A stretch of DNA of 64,000 nucleotides from Psychrobacter sp. 1044 (GTDB lineage: Bacteria > Pseudomonadota > Gammaproteobacteria > Pseudomonadales > Moraxellaceae): assembly GCF_904846525.1 (NCBI RefSeq), contig NZ_CAJHAZ010000011.1, forward strand, positions 62,001 to 126,000. The letters are read 5' to 3'. The notes beneath the pieces were generated by a model. The model ran no database searches, had not been told where the DNA came from, and saw only the letters and a program-made list of their open reading frames with translations. Of the stretch, positions 17,506 to 25,644 are shown one piece after another; position 1 is the stretch's first letter, and each line of letters opens with the position of its first letter. The position numbers and the translations under genes were made by a program.

Positions 17506-18821
17506 GGGCTAACCCCATAACGCGCTTGCCAGCCTTGCATAATGGCATCAACCCAGCTTGGATGTGGTTCACTCACGGTACGTTTGATGCTATCAAAGGG
17601 CAGGGAGCTAGGGTGTGGTTTATTTTCTTTAAATAGCGCTTGTTGCTCAGGGCTGAGCGTAGAGAGAACAAGTACGGTTTTATCACCCCATATAGTAGGA
17701 GTCTGCTTTTTAGCCTGTGCTTCTGGGCTCAGCAAAAAGTTGGCGACCAGCTGCGCGGCTTGCGGATGGCTGGCGTTATAAGGAATGGCCACAAAATGGG
17801 TGTTACTTAAGCTGCCATCACTCATTGCAAAGCTACGAATGCTCTCGGGTAAGTCATAACGCTGCACGGCCGCGGGCACTTCAGGTGCAGAAAAAGTAAA
17901 GGCCAAACTCAGCTCGGTATCATCGACCAAACGCCGCATGTGCGCGCCCGTTTGCACAAATTGCTCACCCTTACGCCATAGACTGGGATGTAAGTCATCT
18001 AAAAATGCCCATAAAGGGGCTAATACCATATCTGTATTTTGCTCAGTGGCTGGCAGGTTGAGCTGTGCTTTGGTGTTTTCGCCTGTCTTAGCATCATTTT
18101 GCTCGTGCAGCATGACTAAGGCATATTTTAAAAAGCTCATGCCTAAAAAGTCAGGCGGCTTTGGATAGCTAAAACGCCCAGAATTTTGCGCGGTCCAATT
18201 GACCAGCTCATTTAAGGTGGTTGGTGGCTTGTCAGTTGATAAACTGTCGTAATAAAAAGTCAACGAAGTTTGTCCCCATGGCGCTTCCATGCCATTGGTC
18301 GGCACACCAAAATCAAAGTTAACGGCAGGATTGTTCTCTGGGTCGGTCAAGGCAAAGTTAGGGAGCTTGTTCGCCCATTGTTTCAGTAATAACGAATTCT
18401 CACTCATGGTGGCAAAGTTGGCACCATTTATCCAGATGAGGTCAACGCTGCCTTTATCATTGTTGTTGGCGGACTTTTCTGCAAGTACACGGCTAACTGC
18501 TTCACTGGTGTCGCTCAGTTTGACATGAACCAAGTTAATATTATATTTATCATCGACTTGCTTGGCAGCCCACTGTAGATAGGCGTTGATCTGTGGATCA
18601 CCGCCCCATGCATAAAAGTAGACGTCTTGATTGCTACCTTGCGCCTCTATTTGCTGCCAAGATGATAAATTTTGATTAAGGTTACCAGTAGTGGGTGAGG
18701 CAGTGCTTGCTGATATGCTTGAAGAAATAACTGCACAAACGCTAAGCGCTATAGCATAGGCGCTATAGCGGCTTAGATTTTTTAACGTTGGCAAAGCTGG
18801 TAGAGATTTAATAACGTACAT
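17502..18821 (-). CDS. ynjB: ABC transporter periplasmic substrate-binding protein, YnjB-like
   Basis: The 439-residue protein has an N-terminal hydrophobic export signal (about residues 15-40, ending near SSSISASTA). It then has an extracellular solute-binding fold: DVYFYAWGGDPQINAYLQW near the start, and GVPTNGMEAPWGQTSLTFYYD in the hinge region. This matches E. coli YnjB. GGAAAC lies before the ATG. It overlaps the permease by 4 bp and follows the TVP38-reductase fusion gene by 51 bp. Confidence 0.82.
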   Translation of the reverse strand: MYVIKSLPALPTLKNLSRYSAYAIALSVCAVISSSISASTASPTTGNLNQNLSSWQQIEAQGSNQDVYFYAWGGDPQINAYLQWAAKQVDDKYNINLVHVKLSDTSEAVSRVLAEKSANNNDKGSVDLIWINGANFATMSENSLLLKQWANKLPNFALTDPENNPAVNFDFGVPTNGMEAPWGQTSLTFYYDSLSTDKPPTTLNELVNWTAQNSGRFSYPKPPDFLGMSFLKYALVMLHEQNDAKTGENTKAQLNLPATEQNTDMVLAPLWAFLDDLHPSLWRKGEQFVQTGAHMRRLVDDTELSLAFTFSAPEVPAAVQRYDLPESIRSFAMSDGSLSNTHFVAIPYNASHPQAAQLVANFLLSPEAQAKKQTPTIWGDKTVLVLSTLSPEQQALFKENKPHPSSLPFDSIKRTVSEPHPSWVDAIMQGWQARYGVSP

Positions 18822-18872
18822 TTAAGTTTCCGTTATGATGATATGTTTTCAGCGCAGTTGATAAAGATTCAA

Positions 18873-21059
18873 CTAACCTCGACGCCATGTATGATATTTC
18901 TCAAGCCAGTTTAATACCGTTTCAGGCGCATGATTGCGTTTCCATTCACCAGCCGCGTATTTGTTAGCCTCTGCCCATGTCGGGTACATATGAATGGTGC
19001 CGAGTATTTTGTTCAGCCCTAAACCGTGCTTCATCGCCAGTATAAATTCTGGCATTAAATCCCCAGCATGTTCAGCGACGATGGTCACGCCAAGTATTTT
19101 ATCTTTGCCTTTAGAGGTAATGACTTTGATAAAACCATGATTGGCACTTTCCGTCACCGCGCGATCTAAATCTTTAAAGTCGTAGCGGGTAATCTCAAAA
19201 TCGATGCCTTTTTCAATAGCTTCTTGTTCATTTAAGCCCACGCGTGCGACTTCTGGATCGATAAAGGTTGTCCACGGAATCACACGGTAATCTACTTTAA
19301 ACTTCTTTAAATGTCCAAACAAACCATTTACGGCAGCGTACCATGCCTGATGAGAGGCCACATGGGTAAACTGATAAGGGCCAACGACATCACCTGCCGC
19401 GTAGATATTGGGATAGAGGGTTTCTAAATAGTCATCCGTCTCGATGGTACGCTCCGTTTCGATGCCCAAATCTTCAAGACCATAACCTTCTAAGCGAGCA
19501 CTGCGTCCAACGGCACAAAGCAATTCGTCATATTCAATCGCGATTTCTTGCTTGTTTTGACGGTCTTGCTTAACGGTACTGCTGCCTTGCGCTTCAACGA
19601 TAATGAACTTTTTACCATCGCGCGCTTCACAACGAATCGCTTGATGCGAGGTTAAGACATTCACGCCGCTCTCAACGAGGACTTTCTGTGCAAATTCAGA
19701 GACTTCCACGTCTTCTTTTTTCATGAGACGCGCGCCTCTTTCGATCTGGGTCACATCGGAGCCTAAGCGTGCAAATGCTTGCGCCAGCTCAGAGCCGATT
19801 GGCCCACCACCAAGGACGACCAGCTTTTTCGGTGCTGCTTCTAATTCGGTAAATTTATTCCATATGGTGTCGCTGGTCACGTAGCCGGTTTCTTCCAAAC
19901 CCGGCAAATCTGGGATAAATGGGCGCGCACCAGTAGCGATAACGATGGAACGTGCGGTGAGTGTTTGCGTGCCGCCATCGTTTAACGCAATCTCTACCGT
20001 CCACGGGTCGATGAATTTGGCATAGCCTTTTAATACTTCGACACCCAAGTCCGTATAACGCTCGACGCTATCATTTGGGGCGATGTCAGCGATGACTTTA
20101 TGGATGCGGGTCATGACGTTCTTAAATGAAAACTCTGGTGGTGTATTCTCCAAGCCATAACGTTCAGCATTGCGCATTTGTTCTGCCACTTTTGCGCTTT
20201 TAATGAGGGCTTTACTGGGTACACAGCCATAGTTTAAGCAGTCACCGCCCATCTCGCCCGCTTCGATTAAGGTTACTTTTGCTCGGACGGTCGCCGCGAT
20301 ATAGCTAGTGACTAGCCCGCCAGCACCTGCGCCAATCACGATCATGTTCCGATCGAATTTTTTAGGTTTGCTATAGTTTTTATAGACGCGGCGTTTTTTT
20401 AGCATATTTAATATGCCTTTTGCGATTAATGGGAAAAAACCTAACAATGCAAATGAGACAATCAAATTAAACGATAAAATCCCTGACAAACTGTCGATTT
20501 GCGCCAACTGCGTACCTGCATTGACATATACGAAGGTGCCAGCGAGCATACCGATTTGGCTTACCCAGTAGAATGTCCTCGCTTTAATCGCGGTGACACC
20601 CATCAATAGGTTAATTAAAAAGAAAGGAAATATCGGCACTAAGCGTAGGGTAAATAAGTAAAATCCGCCTTCTTTTTCAACGCCAGCATCAATGGCTGCT
20701 AAGCGCTCAGGAAAGCGCTGTTTAATCGTATCACGTAGTAAATAACGTGAGGTTAAAAAGGCGAGTGTCGCACCAATACTGGAGGCAAATGAGGCGACCA
20801 ATAAGCCTTGCCATAAACCAAATAATGCGCCAGCTGCCAAGGTTAAAATAGCGGCACCCGGTAAGGATAGGGCGGTGACGACGATATAAAGTAAAAAGAA
20901 TCCACCGATAATCAATAATGGTGATTGCATTTTATAGTCGTTAAATTGTGCCATTGAGCCTTTTAAGCCGTCAAGCGTCAGTAATTGATTGAGGTCAAAG
21001 TAGAAAAAGCTTGCTGCTAATATTAATATTAACAGTATTAACAATATTCTTTTAATCAT
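18873..21059 (-). CDS. TVP38/TMEM64 membrane domain fused to a mercuric-reductase-like FAD disulfide oxidoreductase
   Basis: The 728-residue protein is a fusion. Residues 1-220 are a YdjX/TVP38 (DedA-like, SNARE-associated) membrane domain with FTLRLVPIFPFFLINLLMG at 136-154. Residues 235-728 are a class-I pyridine nucleotide-disulfide oxidoreductase with GAGAGG (243-248) for FAD, redox cysteines in GGDCLNYGCVPSK (C274, C279), an NAD site GGGPIGSELA and a C-terminal dimerisation domain ending near HMYPTWAEA. In E. coli ydjXYZ (TVP38 proteins) stand beside ynjABCDEF, so the fusion heading the ynj-type operon is consistent. The role is unknown; transfer of electrons to a membrane or exported thiol is inference. 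Confidence 0.86.
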   Translation of the reverse strand: MIKRILLILLILILAASFFYFDLNQLLTLDGLKGSMAQFNDYKMQSPLLIIGGFFLLYIVVTALSLPGAAILTLAAGALFGLWQGLLVASFASSIGATLAFLTSRYLLRDTIKQRFPERLAAIDAGVEKEGGFYLFTLRLVPIFPFFLINLLMGVTAIKARTFYWVSQIGMLAGTFVYVNAGTQLAQIDSLSGILSFNLIVSFALLGFFPLIAKGILNMLKKRRVYKNYSKPKKFDRNMIVIGAGAGGLVTSYIAATVRAKVTLIEAGEMGGDCLNYGCVPSKALIKSAKVAEQMRNAERYGLENTPPEFSFKNVMTRIHKVIADIAPNDSVERYTDLGVEVLKGYAKFIDPWTVEIALNDGGTQTLTARSIVIATGARPFIPDLPGLEETGYVTSDTIWNKFTELEAAPKKLVVLGGGPIGSELAQAFARLGSDVTQIERGARLMKKEDVEVSEFAQKVLVESGVNVLTSHQAIRCEARDGKKFIIVEAQGSSTVKQDRQNKQEIAIEYDELLCAVGRSARLEGYGLEDLGIETERTIETDDYLETLYPNIYAAGDVVGPYQFTHVASHQAWYAAVNGLFGHLKKFKVDYRVIPWTTFIDPEVARVGLNEQEAIEKGIDFEITRYDFKDLDRAVTESANHGFIKVITSKGKDKILGVTIVAEHAGDLMPEFILAMKHGLGLNKILGTIHMYPTWAEANKYAAGEWKRNHAPETVLNWLEKYHTWRRG

Positions 21060-21330
21060 AAAATATCCGGCTAAGTAGTAGAGCGAAGGCTAAAGTCATC
21101 GTCATTCTTTTATGATTAAGAACCTTGACCATGTTAGTGGTAATGACAAGTTAGTGGTAACGATAATTGCGTTAAGTTTTTTGCATTGTTTTTGCATTGT
21201 TTGTGCATTTATATACGATAAAACAGCTCACTCAGTAGTCTTCATAGTATAGAGCTTGAGTTTCGTAGGCTAGTATTTATATTCTTGCATGTTCAATCCA
21301 GCCCAATCTAACGACAAACATGACTGATGT
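21060..21330. other. gene-free stretch with short direct repeats
   Basis: The 271 bp between the DoxX stop and the TVP38-fusion start hold two copies of GTTAGTGGTAA (about 21133 and 21150) and three TTTGCATTG-like repeats (about 21179-21210). They probably contain the promoter of the ynj-type operon. I see no gene and no strong terminator. Confidence 0.4.
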
Positions 21331-21735
21331 TTAGGCTAAAGAAACTTTTTTGCCCAAGGTTAAGGTATCCCAGTCTCTCATTAAGAAAAGCGCCAAACAC
21401 GCAGCCAACATCGGCCATGCTGCAAAGAACAACAAGTTATCAAAAGGCTTGAGGTATAAGCCGAAGGTTGAGAACGTCGAAATCGCATGAAGTAGCAAGA
21501 TGATGCCGTAAGTCCAAGTTTTGAATAATCCTGTGACAAAAAACAGAATGAGGATGAATTGAGCCGCGCCAATGACATAGAAAACAGTGTCGCCTATACT
21601 TTCAAAACCATAAAAACTAGAAAAGACGCCGGCGGCATGATCAGGATTAATAAGCTTATCTAAAGTCCAGACTAAAAAAACAATGAAAATACCCAGTCGA
21701 AGCAATAACAGTGAAAGAGGGAGATGTTTTGGCAT
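21331..21735 (-). CDS. DoxX-like small membrane protein
   Basis: The 134-residue protein has four predicted membrane helices (about 5-25, 50-72, 75-95, 100-118), the DoxX/DoxD-like fold linked to quinone or thiosulfate redox and to oxidative-stress complexes. Two TetR-type palindromes (21856 and 21926) lie upstream in an otherwise gene-free region, which links it to the AhpD-like and FrnE-like genes about 8 kb away. The function of this member is not established. Confidence 0.75.
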   Translation of the reverse strand: MPKHLPLSLLLLRLGIFIVFLVWTLDKLINPDHAAGVFSSFYGFESIGDTVFYVIGAAQFILILFFVTGLFKTWTYGIILLLHAISTFSTFGLYLKPFDNLLFFAAWPMLAACLALFLMRDWDTLTLGKKVSLA

Positions 21736-21855
21736 AAGTTATTTCTTCTTAATAAGCGTTAAAAGTGAGTGCAAAAGAGCTTGGTAAGTCTAATCAATAA
21801 AATATCTGGCAATGACTACTATTGTCAGGCAGTAAGCATGAATAAAGTGTTTATT

Positions 21856-21941
21856 TTGAGTGATTACTCAAAATTAGACAAAATACTAACGCTCAGTAAG
21901 TCAATAAACCGCATTGTAGTTGTTATTGAATGGTTGTTCAA
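21856..21941. promoter_or_regulatory. two TetR-type palindromes upstream of doxX-like gene
   Basis: TTGAGTGATTACTCAA (21856-21871) is a nearly perfect dyad. TTGAATGGTTGTTCAA (21926-21941) has the same ends and spacing. They lie 120 and 190 bp upstream of the DoxX start in a 377-bp intergenic stretch and match the sites at 11086 and 13268-13378. Confidence 0.63.
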
Positions 21942-22037
21942 GTTCGTAGCATCAAGCATGCTACCGTTCCAGAGCATCGTTACGTTTTTCAACCAAAGCA
22001 GCAATGCTGGGTTAAAGGTGGGCGCTTTTCGTACAAT

Positions 22038-22079
22038 AAAAAGCCCTTCATAGACTGATATAGTCCATGAAAGGCTTTT
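22038..22079. terminator. bidirectional terminator downstream of the DUF2058 gene
   Basis: AAAAAGCCCTTCATAGACT pairs with AGTCCATGAAAGGCTTTT around a five-base loop, with A-runs on the left and T-runs on the right. It lies 34 bp past the leftward DUF2058 stop. Confidence 0.8.
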
Positions 22080-22112
22080 GGCTGACATCATAAGTATGAT
22101 GAAATTAAGCGG

Positions 22113-22646
22113 TTACCACATCAAGTCATCTGGAATCACATAGGCGGCATAAGGATCATCTTCTGCTAGTACTTCTTCTGATGTATCGTTAGACACTACC
22201 ATGAAGCCCTCCATTTTTGCATCGATGCGATCTGCCAACGGACGAGGAAGGAGTGCATAGCCTTCTTCTAAGCGTGCAATCACCACATGACCGGCGACGA
22301 TTTGCTCATATAGTTTTTGAGTGACAAAGATTTTTTTAACCTTAGTATTATCGACAAATTGATAATTGACATCGCCATTGGTATCGGCAATTTGATGCTG
22401 CTTAATCATTTGGACGATATTGGCCTTGAGCATCTTCTCTTCTAAAATACGTTGTTTTTCTTGATTGAGCTTTTGATCTTTCTCTAATTTTTTCGCTTGG
22501 GCTTCTGCCAACGCTTTTTTCGCTTCCATGCTTTCTGAGTCACCAGTACGCTTGGCATGCTGAGTCTGCTTGCTGATTTTCTTGGCTTTTTTGCTATCCA
22601 CCAATCCCGCTTTTAATAATTGAGCCTGTAGGGCATTTTTTGCCAT
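22113..22646 (-). CDS. yaiL: DUF2058 family protein, YaiL-like
   Basis: The 177-residue protein starts MAKNALQAQLLKAGLVDSKKAKK and continues through a highly charged Lys/Glu/Gln-rich coiled region (about 20-75). A compact C-terminal domain follows with YQFVDNTKVKKIFVT and LLPRPLADRI. This is the DUF2058/YaiL family, annotated as a nucleoprotein or polynucleotide-associated protein with no firm function. Length is normal. It stands alone with its own terminator. Confidence 0.83.
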   Translation of the reverse strand: MAKNALQAQLLKAGLVDSKKAKKISKQTQHAKRTGDSESMEAKKALAEAQAKKLEKDQKLNQEKQRILEEKMLKANIVQMIKQHQIADTNGDVNYQFVDNTKVKKIFVTQKLYEQIVAGHVVIARLEEGYALLPRPLADRIDAKMEGFMVVSNDTSEEVLAEDDPYAAYVIPDDLMW

Positions 22647-22845
22647 AATTCCATCACCTAGATAAGGATACTTAAATCATAAATGCTAAAAAAACCATTG
22701 TAGCAAAATTCGCTACGGCATGTTGTTAGACGATGACAAGACTTTTTTTAATTATGGTAGAAGTGGGCACACATCGCTGGCTGAAGCCGTTTAAATTGGT
22801 TATTATCAAGGCAATGGATACGCTTTTTTTGCCGTTATATTTTTT

Positions 22846-22893
22846 GGTAACTATGTTCATTGGTAACCATGTTTTTCGGTGACCATATTTATA
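22846..22893. repeat. three tandem 16-bp repeats upstream of the universal stress gene
   Basis: Copies begin at exactly 22846, 22862 and 22878: GGTAACTATGTTCATT, GGTAACCATGTTTTTC and GGTGACCATATTTATA. They end about 52 bp before the Usp start. The regular period and promoter position suggest a binding array or a recent duplication; no regulator can be named. Confidence 0.55.
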
Positions 22894-22944
22894 GTGGGTA
22901 TAGAAAGCTGTATAGGGTTAAATCGTTAAATTTAAGGACGGAAT

Positions 22945-23808
22945 ATGACAACATCACAGCACATTTTAGCCTGTATAGACGGCTCGGCAGTGACTGAATC
23001 GGTTTGTGACTATGCAGCATGGTATGCCAGTAAGTTAAATTTACCCGTAGCGTTGTTGCATGTGAGTGAGGTTCCAGCCTCGACCAGACGCGATTTGTCA
23101 GGCGCAATAGGAGTCAATAGCCGCCAGTTTTTATTGGAGGAATTGACACAGTTAGACGAGCAAAGAGCGAAGGTGGTGAACAGTTATAGCAATGCTTTGG
23201 TGCAAGACGCAAAAAGCCATATCCAAGGCAGCTTTACTGAGGTCGATATTCGTATCTATCAACGTCGCGGCAAGCTGTTACCTGCCATTGAGCATTTTAA
23301 AGCAGAAAATCGTGCCATCGTCATGGGACGCCGAGGTGAAGATCACAAAAGCAGCCGTATTAATATCGGTAGCCAAATCGAAACCGTTGCCCGCGCATCT
23401 GACGTTCCTATATTGATTTGCTCAGAGACGTTCAAAGAACCCAGCTCATATATGATAGCTTTTGATGGTAGCAAAACGGCTATTAAAGCAGCATGGATGG
23501 TTGCGAGGAGTCCTGTATTAAAAGGATTGCAAGGTCATATCGTCATGATAGGCAATCATAACGACGCGTCAAAACAAAGCTTAAGCGCCGCAGCGGCACA
23601 ATTGGAGGATGCAGGTTTTAGCGTAGCGGCACATCATTTATCTGCCTCCGATGCCGTCGATGGCTTGTTAAGGTTTCAGGTAGAAAACAACATTGATATG
23701 ATGGTGGTGGGTGCTTATGGACATTCGAAATTGCAACAATTATTTCTTGGTAGTACCACAACAGAAATTATCGCCAGCACGCTATCTCCTGTGATTTTAG
23801 TACGTTGA
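22945..23808 (+). CDS. tandem-domain universal stress protein
   Basis: The 287-residue protein has two UspA folds (about 5-155 and 165-287). Both carry the ATP-type phosphate-binding signature G-x2-G-x9-G-S: GRRGEDHKSSRINIGS in the first half and GAYGHSKLQQLFLGS in the second. This matches two-domain UspE-like proteins that respond to stress and starvation. AAGGACGG lies 6-7 nt before the ATG. Single-gene unit with tandem 16-bp repeats in the promoter. Confidence 0.88.
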   Translation: MTTSQHILACIDGSAVTESVCDYAAWYASKLNLPVALLHVSEVPASTRRDLSGAIGVNSRQFLLEELTQLDEQRAKVVNSYSNALVQDAKSHIQGSFTEVDIRIYQRRGKLLPAIEHFKAENRAIVMGRRGEDHKSSRINIGSQIETVARASDVPILICSETFKEPSSYMIAFDGSKTAIKAAWMVARSPVLKGLQGHIVMIGNHNDASKQSLSAAAAQLEDAGFSVAAHHLSASDAVDGLLRFQVENNIDMMVVGAYGHSKLQQLFLGSTTTEIIASTLSPVILVR

Positions 23809-23933
23809 AAACTCGGTAAGGTTTATAATAGCGAGGTGCAATCATTGCGCCTTCAGCTGTCGATAACGTTCAATAATCATATCTGACGTTTGCTAAAGGA
23901 TCATCTTATCATACTATTTTTGGACATGATTTT

Positions 23934-24602
23934 ATGCTTATTAATGCAGACTTTACTCGCCGCGCTGCCCTTATACCTGAGCAACACCAGTGGATTAAGT
24001 CACCACAAAATGGGGTAGAGCGCGTGATGCTTGACCGTGTGGGTGCAGAAAAAGCACGTGCCACTAGCCTTGTACGCTATGCGCCCAATTCTTATTTTCC
24101 GCATCATCTACATCCGGGTGGTGAAGAGATTTTAGTATTGTCAGGTACTTTTTCTGCAGATGACAAACATTACCCAGCAGGTTGGTATTTGCGCAATCCA
24201 CCGACTTCAGGACACAAGCCCTATAGTGATGAAGGCGCAGTGATTTTCGTCAAGCTACGTCAAATGCTAGCTAATGAACCTCATTATGTGGCTATCAATA
24301 CTAAAGATAATGCTTATTGGCAACAGCAGGGCAGCCGTGATGTTTGTCCTCTATTCTCAGGTGATAATGAGCAAGTGAGTTTGCAGCGTATCAAGGCAGG
24401 CGAGTTACTGTTTAATGAGGCAGTCTGTGGCGGTGCAGAAATACTGGTGTTAGCAGGCGAGTTGATAGATGAGGGTCAAGTTTATCAGCGCAGCGGCTGG
24501 ATACGTCTGCCAGCAGGTGAGCATGCGCAAATACAAGCAGGATCTGAAGGAGCTACGGTGTATCTCAAGACAGGGCATTTAATGCAAGTGATAGGGTTGT
24601 AA
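23934..24602 (+). CDS. ChrR-type double cupin protein
   Basis: The 222-residue protein has two cupin halves. The first has metal-ligand type residues in FPHHLHPGGEEILVLSGTFSAD (about 57-78) and RNPPTSGH; the second (about 140-220) has VLAGELIDEGQVYQRSGWIRLPAGEHA. This resembles the cupin domain of ChrR anti-sigma factors but without the N-terminal zinc anti-sigma domain, so it is more likely a stand-alone acetylacetone-cleaving-like or sensory cupin. No sigma factor gene is adjacent. Confidence 0.75.
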   Translation: MLINADFTRRAALIPEQHQWIKSPQNGVERVMLDRVGAEKARATSLVRYAPNSYFPHHLHPGGEEILVLSGTFSADDKHYPAGWYLRNPPTSGHKPYSDEGAVIFVKLRQMLANEPHYVAINTKDNAYWQQQGSRDVCPLFSGDNEQVSLQRIKAGELLFNEAVCGGAEILVLAGELIDEGQVYQRSGWIRLPAGEHAQIQAGSEGATVYLKTGHLMQVIGL

Positions 24603-24620
24603 GGGTAGTGATCACATTTT

Positions 24621-24644
24621 ATGAGCAGCTCACCAGCTGCTCAT
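24621..24644. terminator. stem-loop after the cupin gene
   Basis: ATGAGCAGCT pairs exactly with AGCTGCTCAT around CACC, 18 bp after the cupin stop. A TTTTAT run lies before it. It sits between convergent transcripts and probably ends one or both. Confidence 0.55.
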
Positions 24645-24795
24645 ATTCTACAATGTCACTATATTTTGTCACCATACTTTTATTTAGCCAACAAAAGTAT
24701 ATAAGCAGTGGGGTAATGATTAGTAACGCAAAATTTATCAATCATTACTCAAACCGCTTTCAAAACAGTTCAAAAATACAAACCATAATTGCTCA

Positions 24796-25539
24796 TCATT
24801 CTATACTTTGGGCATCCTCTCGTTTGACAATTTTATGCTGGTCTTCTGTGCTATCGACTTTCCAATAGCTAGATATGTACAAATGCGTTTTGGGTATTGG
24901 GCGATCAACTTTGAAGTACTGACGTAATGCTCGCATACTATGAAACTCACAAGCCGCCCAAACCGCAGGTTGTCCTGCTAGCCACGTAAGCGTTTTAATG
25001 CGATCAAGTAATGGGCTAGTTTCTACATTTGGATGCGCGTTTATCACCCAATGAATGTCAAGGTTGTCTGGCTTCTTGAGTAGTTGCTTATCTGCTTCAG
25101 TGGTAATCTCAAGGACTGCATAGCCGTGTGCGTCAGCAGGTAGCTGGGCAAGATTGACGGTAATTGCCGGCAGCGCTGTCATATCACCGATCAATAAAAA
25201 CCAATCAGCCTCATTGTTAATCAGCTTCTTTGGTCCAGGGCCGCCTACTAATATTTGCTCACCCACTTGGGCGTTACGTGCCCATGCTGAAGCAGGGCCT
25301 TCTGTCTCATGCAACGCAAAATCGACATCTATCTCATTATCTCGTTGAACGCTGACGGTATAGGTACGCATCAATGGTCGAGCCTCATCGCCTTGAGGGA
25401 ATATCAGCTTAATGTACGCGCTTTCTTGATCTGCCGGAAAATCAGTCAGTCCAGCACCGCCAAGCGTGACACGGCACATATGTGGCGTGAGGTATTTACT
25501 GCCAATCACATCTAGCATTCTTGGGGTAGATTTTGCCAT
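24796..25539 (-). CDS. siderophore-interacting ferric reductase (SIP/ViuB family)
   Basis: About 247 residues with an FAD-binding_9 domain (RPLMRTYTVS flavin motif, then VDFALHETEGPASAWARNAQVGEQILVGGPGP) and a C-terminal SIP NADPH domain (VWAACEFHSMRALRQYF, then YISSYWK). Such proteins reduce ferric siderophores in the cytoplasm to release iron. I choose ATG 25539 over 25557 because AAGGAAAG lies between the two and is well spaced for the inner one. It follows a TonB-dependent receptor by about 105 bp in the same direction, so the Fur box at 27916 probably controls both. Confidence 0.87.
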   Translation of the reverse strand: MAKSTPRMLDVIGSKYLTPHMCRVTLGGAGLTDFPADQESAYIKLIFPQGDEARPLMRTYTVSVQRDNEIDVDFALHETEGPASAWARNAQVGEQILVGGPGPKKLINNEADWFLLIGDMTALPAITVNLAQLPADAHGYAVLEITTEADKQLLKKPDNLDIHWVINAHPNVETSPLLDRIKTLTWLAGQPAVWAACEFHSMRALRQYFKVDRPIPKTHLYISSYWKVDSTEDQHKIVKREDAQSIE

Positions 25540-25644
25540 ATTAATACTTTCCTTCATTTAACTATTTGATAGTTTAGGTCATCATTTGAGATGAGACCAC
25601 TCTATAAGATTGATATTCTCTAGTAATGGTAAGTTCTACATTGC

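Noticed and set aside
21769..22053. 94-residue plus-strand frame between doxX and DUF2058
   Set aside because: It runs over both TetR-type palindromes and into the terminator, has no ribosome site and no recognisable domain.
24737..24752. ATCAATCATTACTCAA as a seventh TetR-type site
   Set aside because: Only the right half matches the pattern, and it lies between two gene ends, not in a promoter.
24608..24868. 86-residue plus-strand frame after the cupin gene
   Set aside because: It contains the stem-loop and overlaps the end of the convergent SIP gene; composition is not protein-like.
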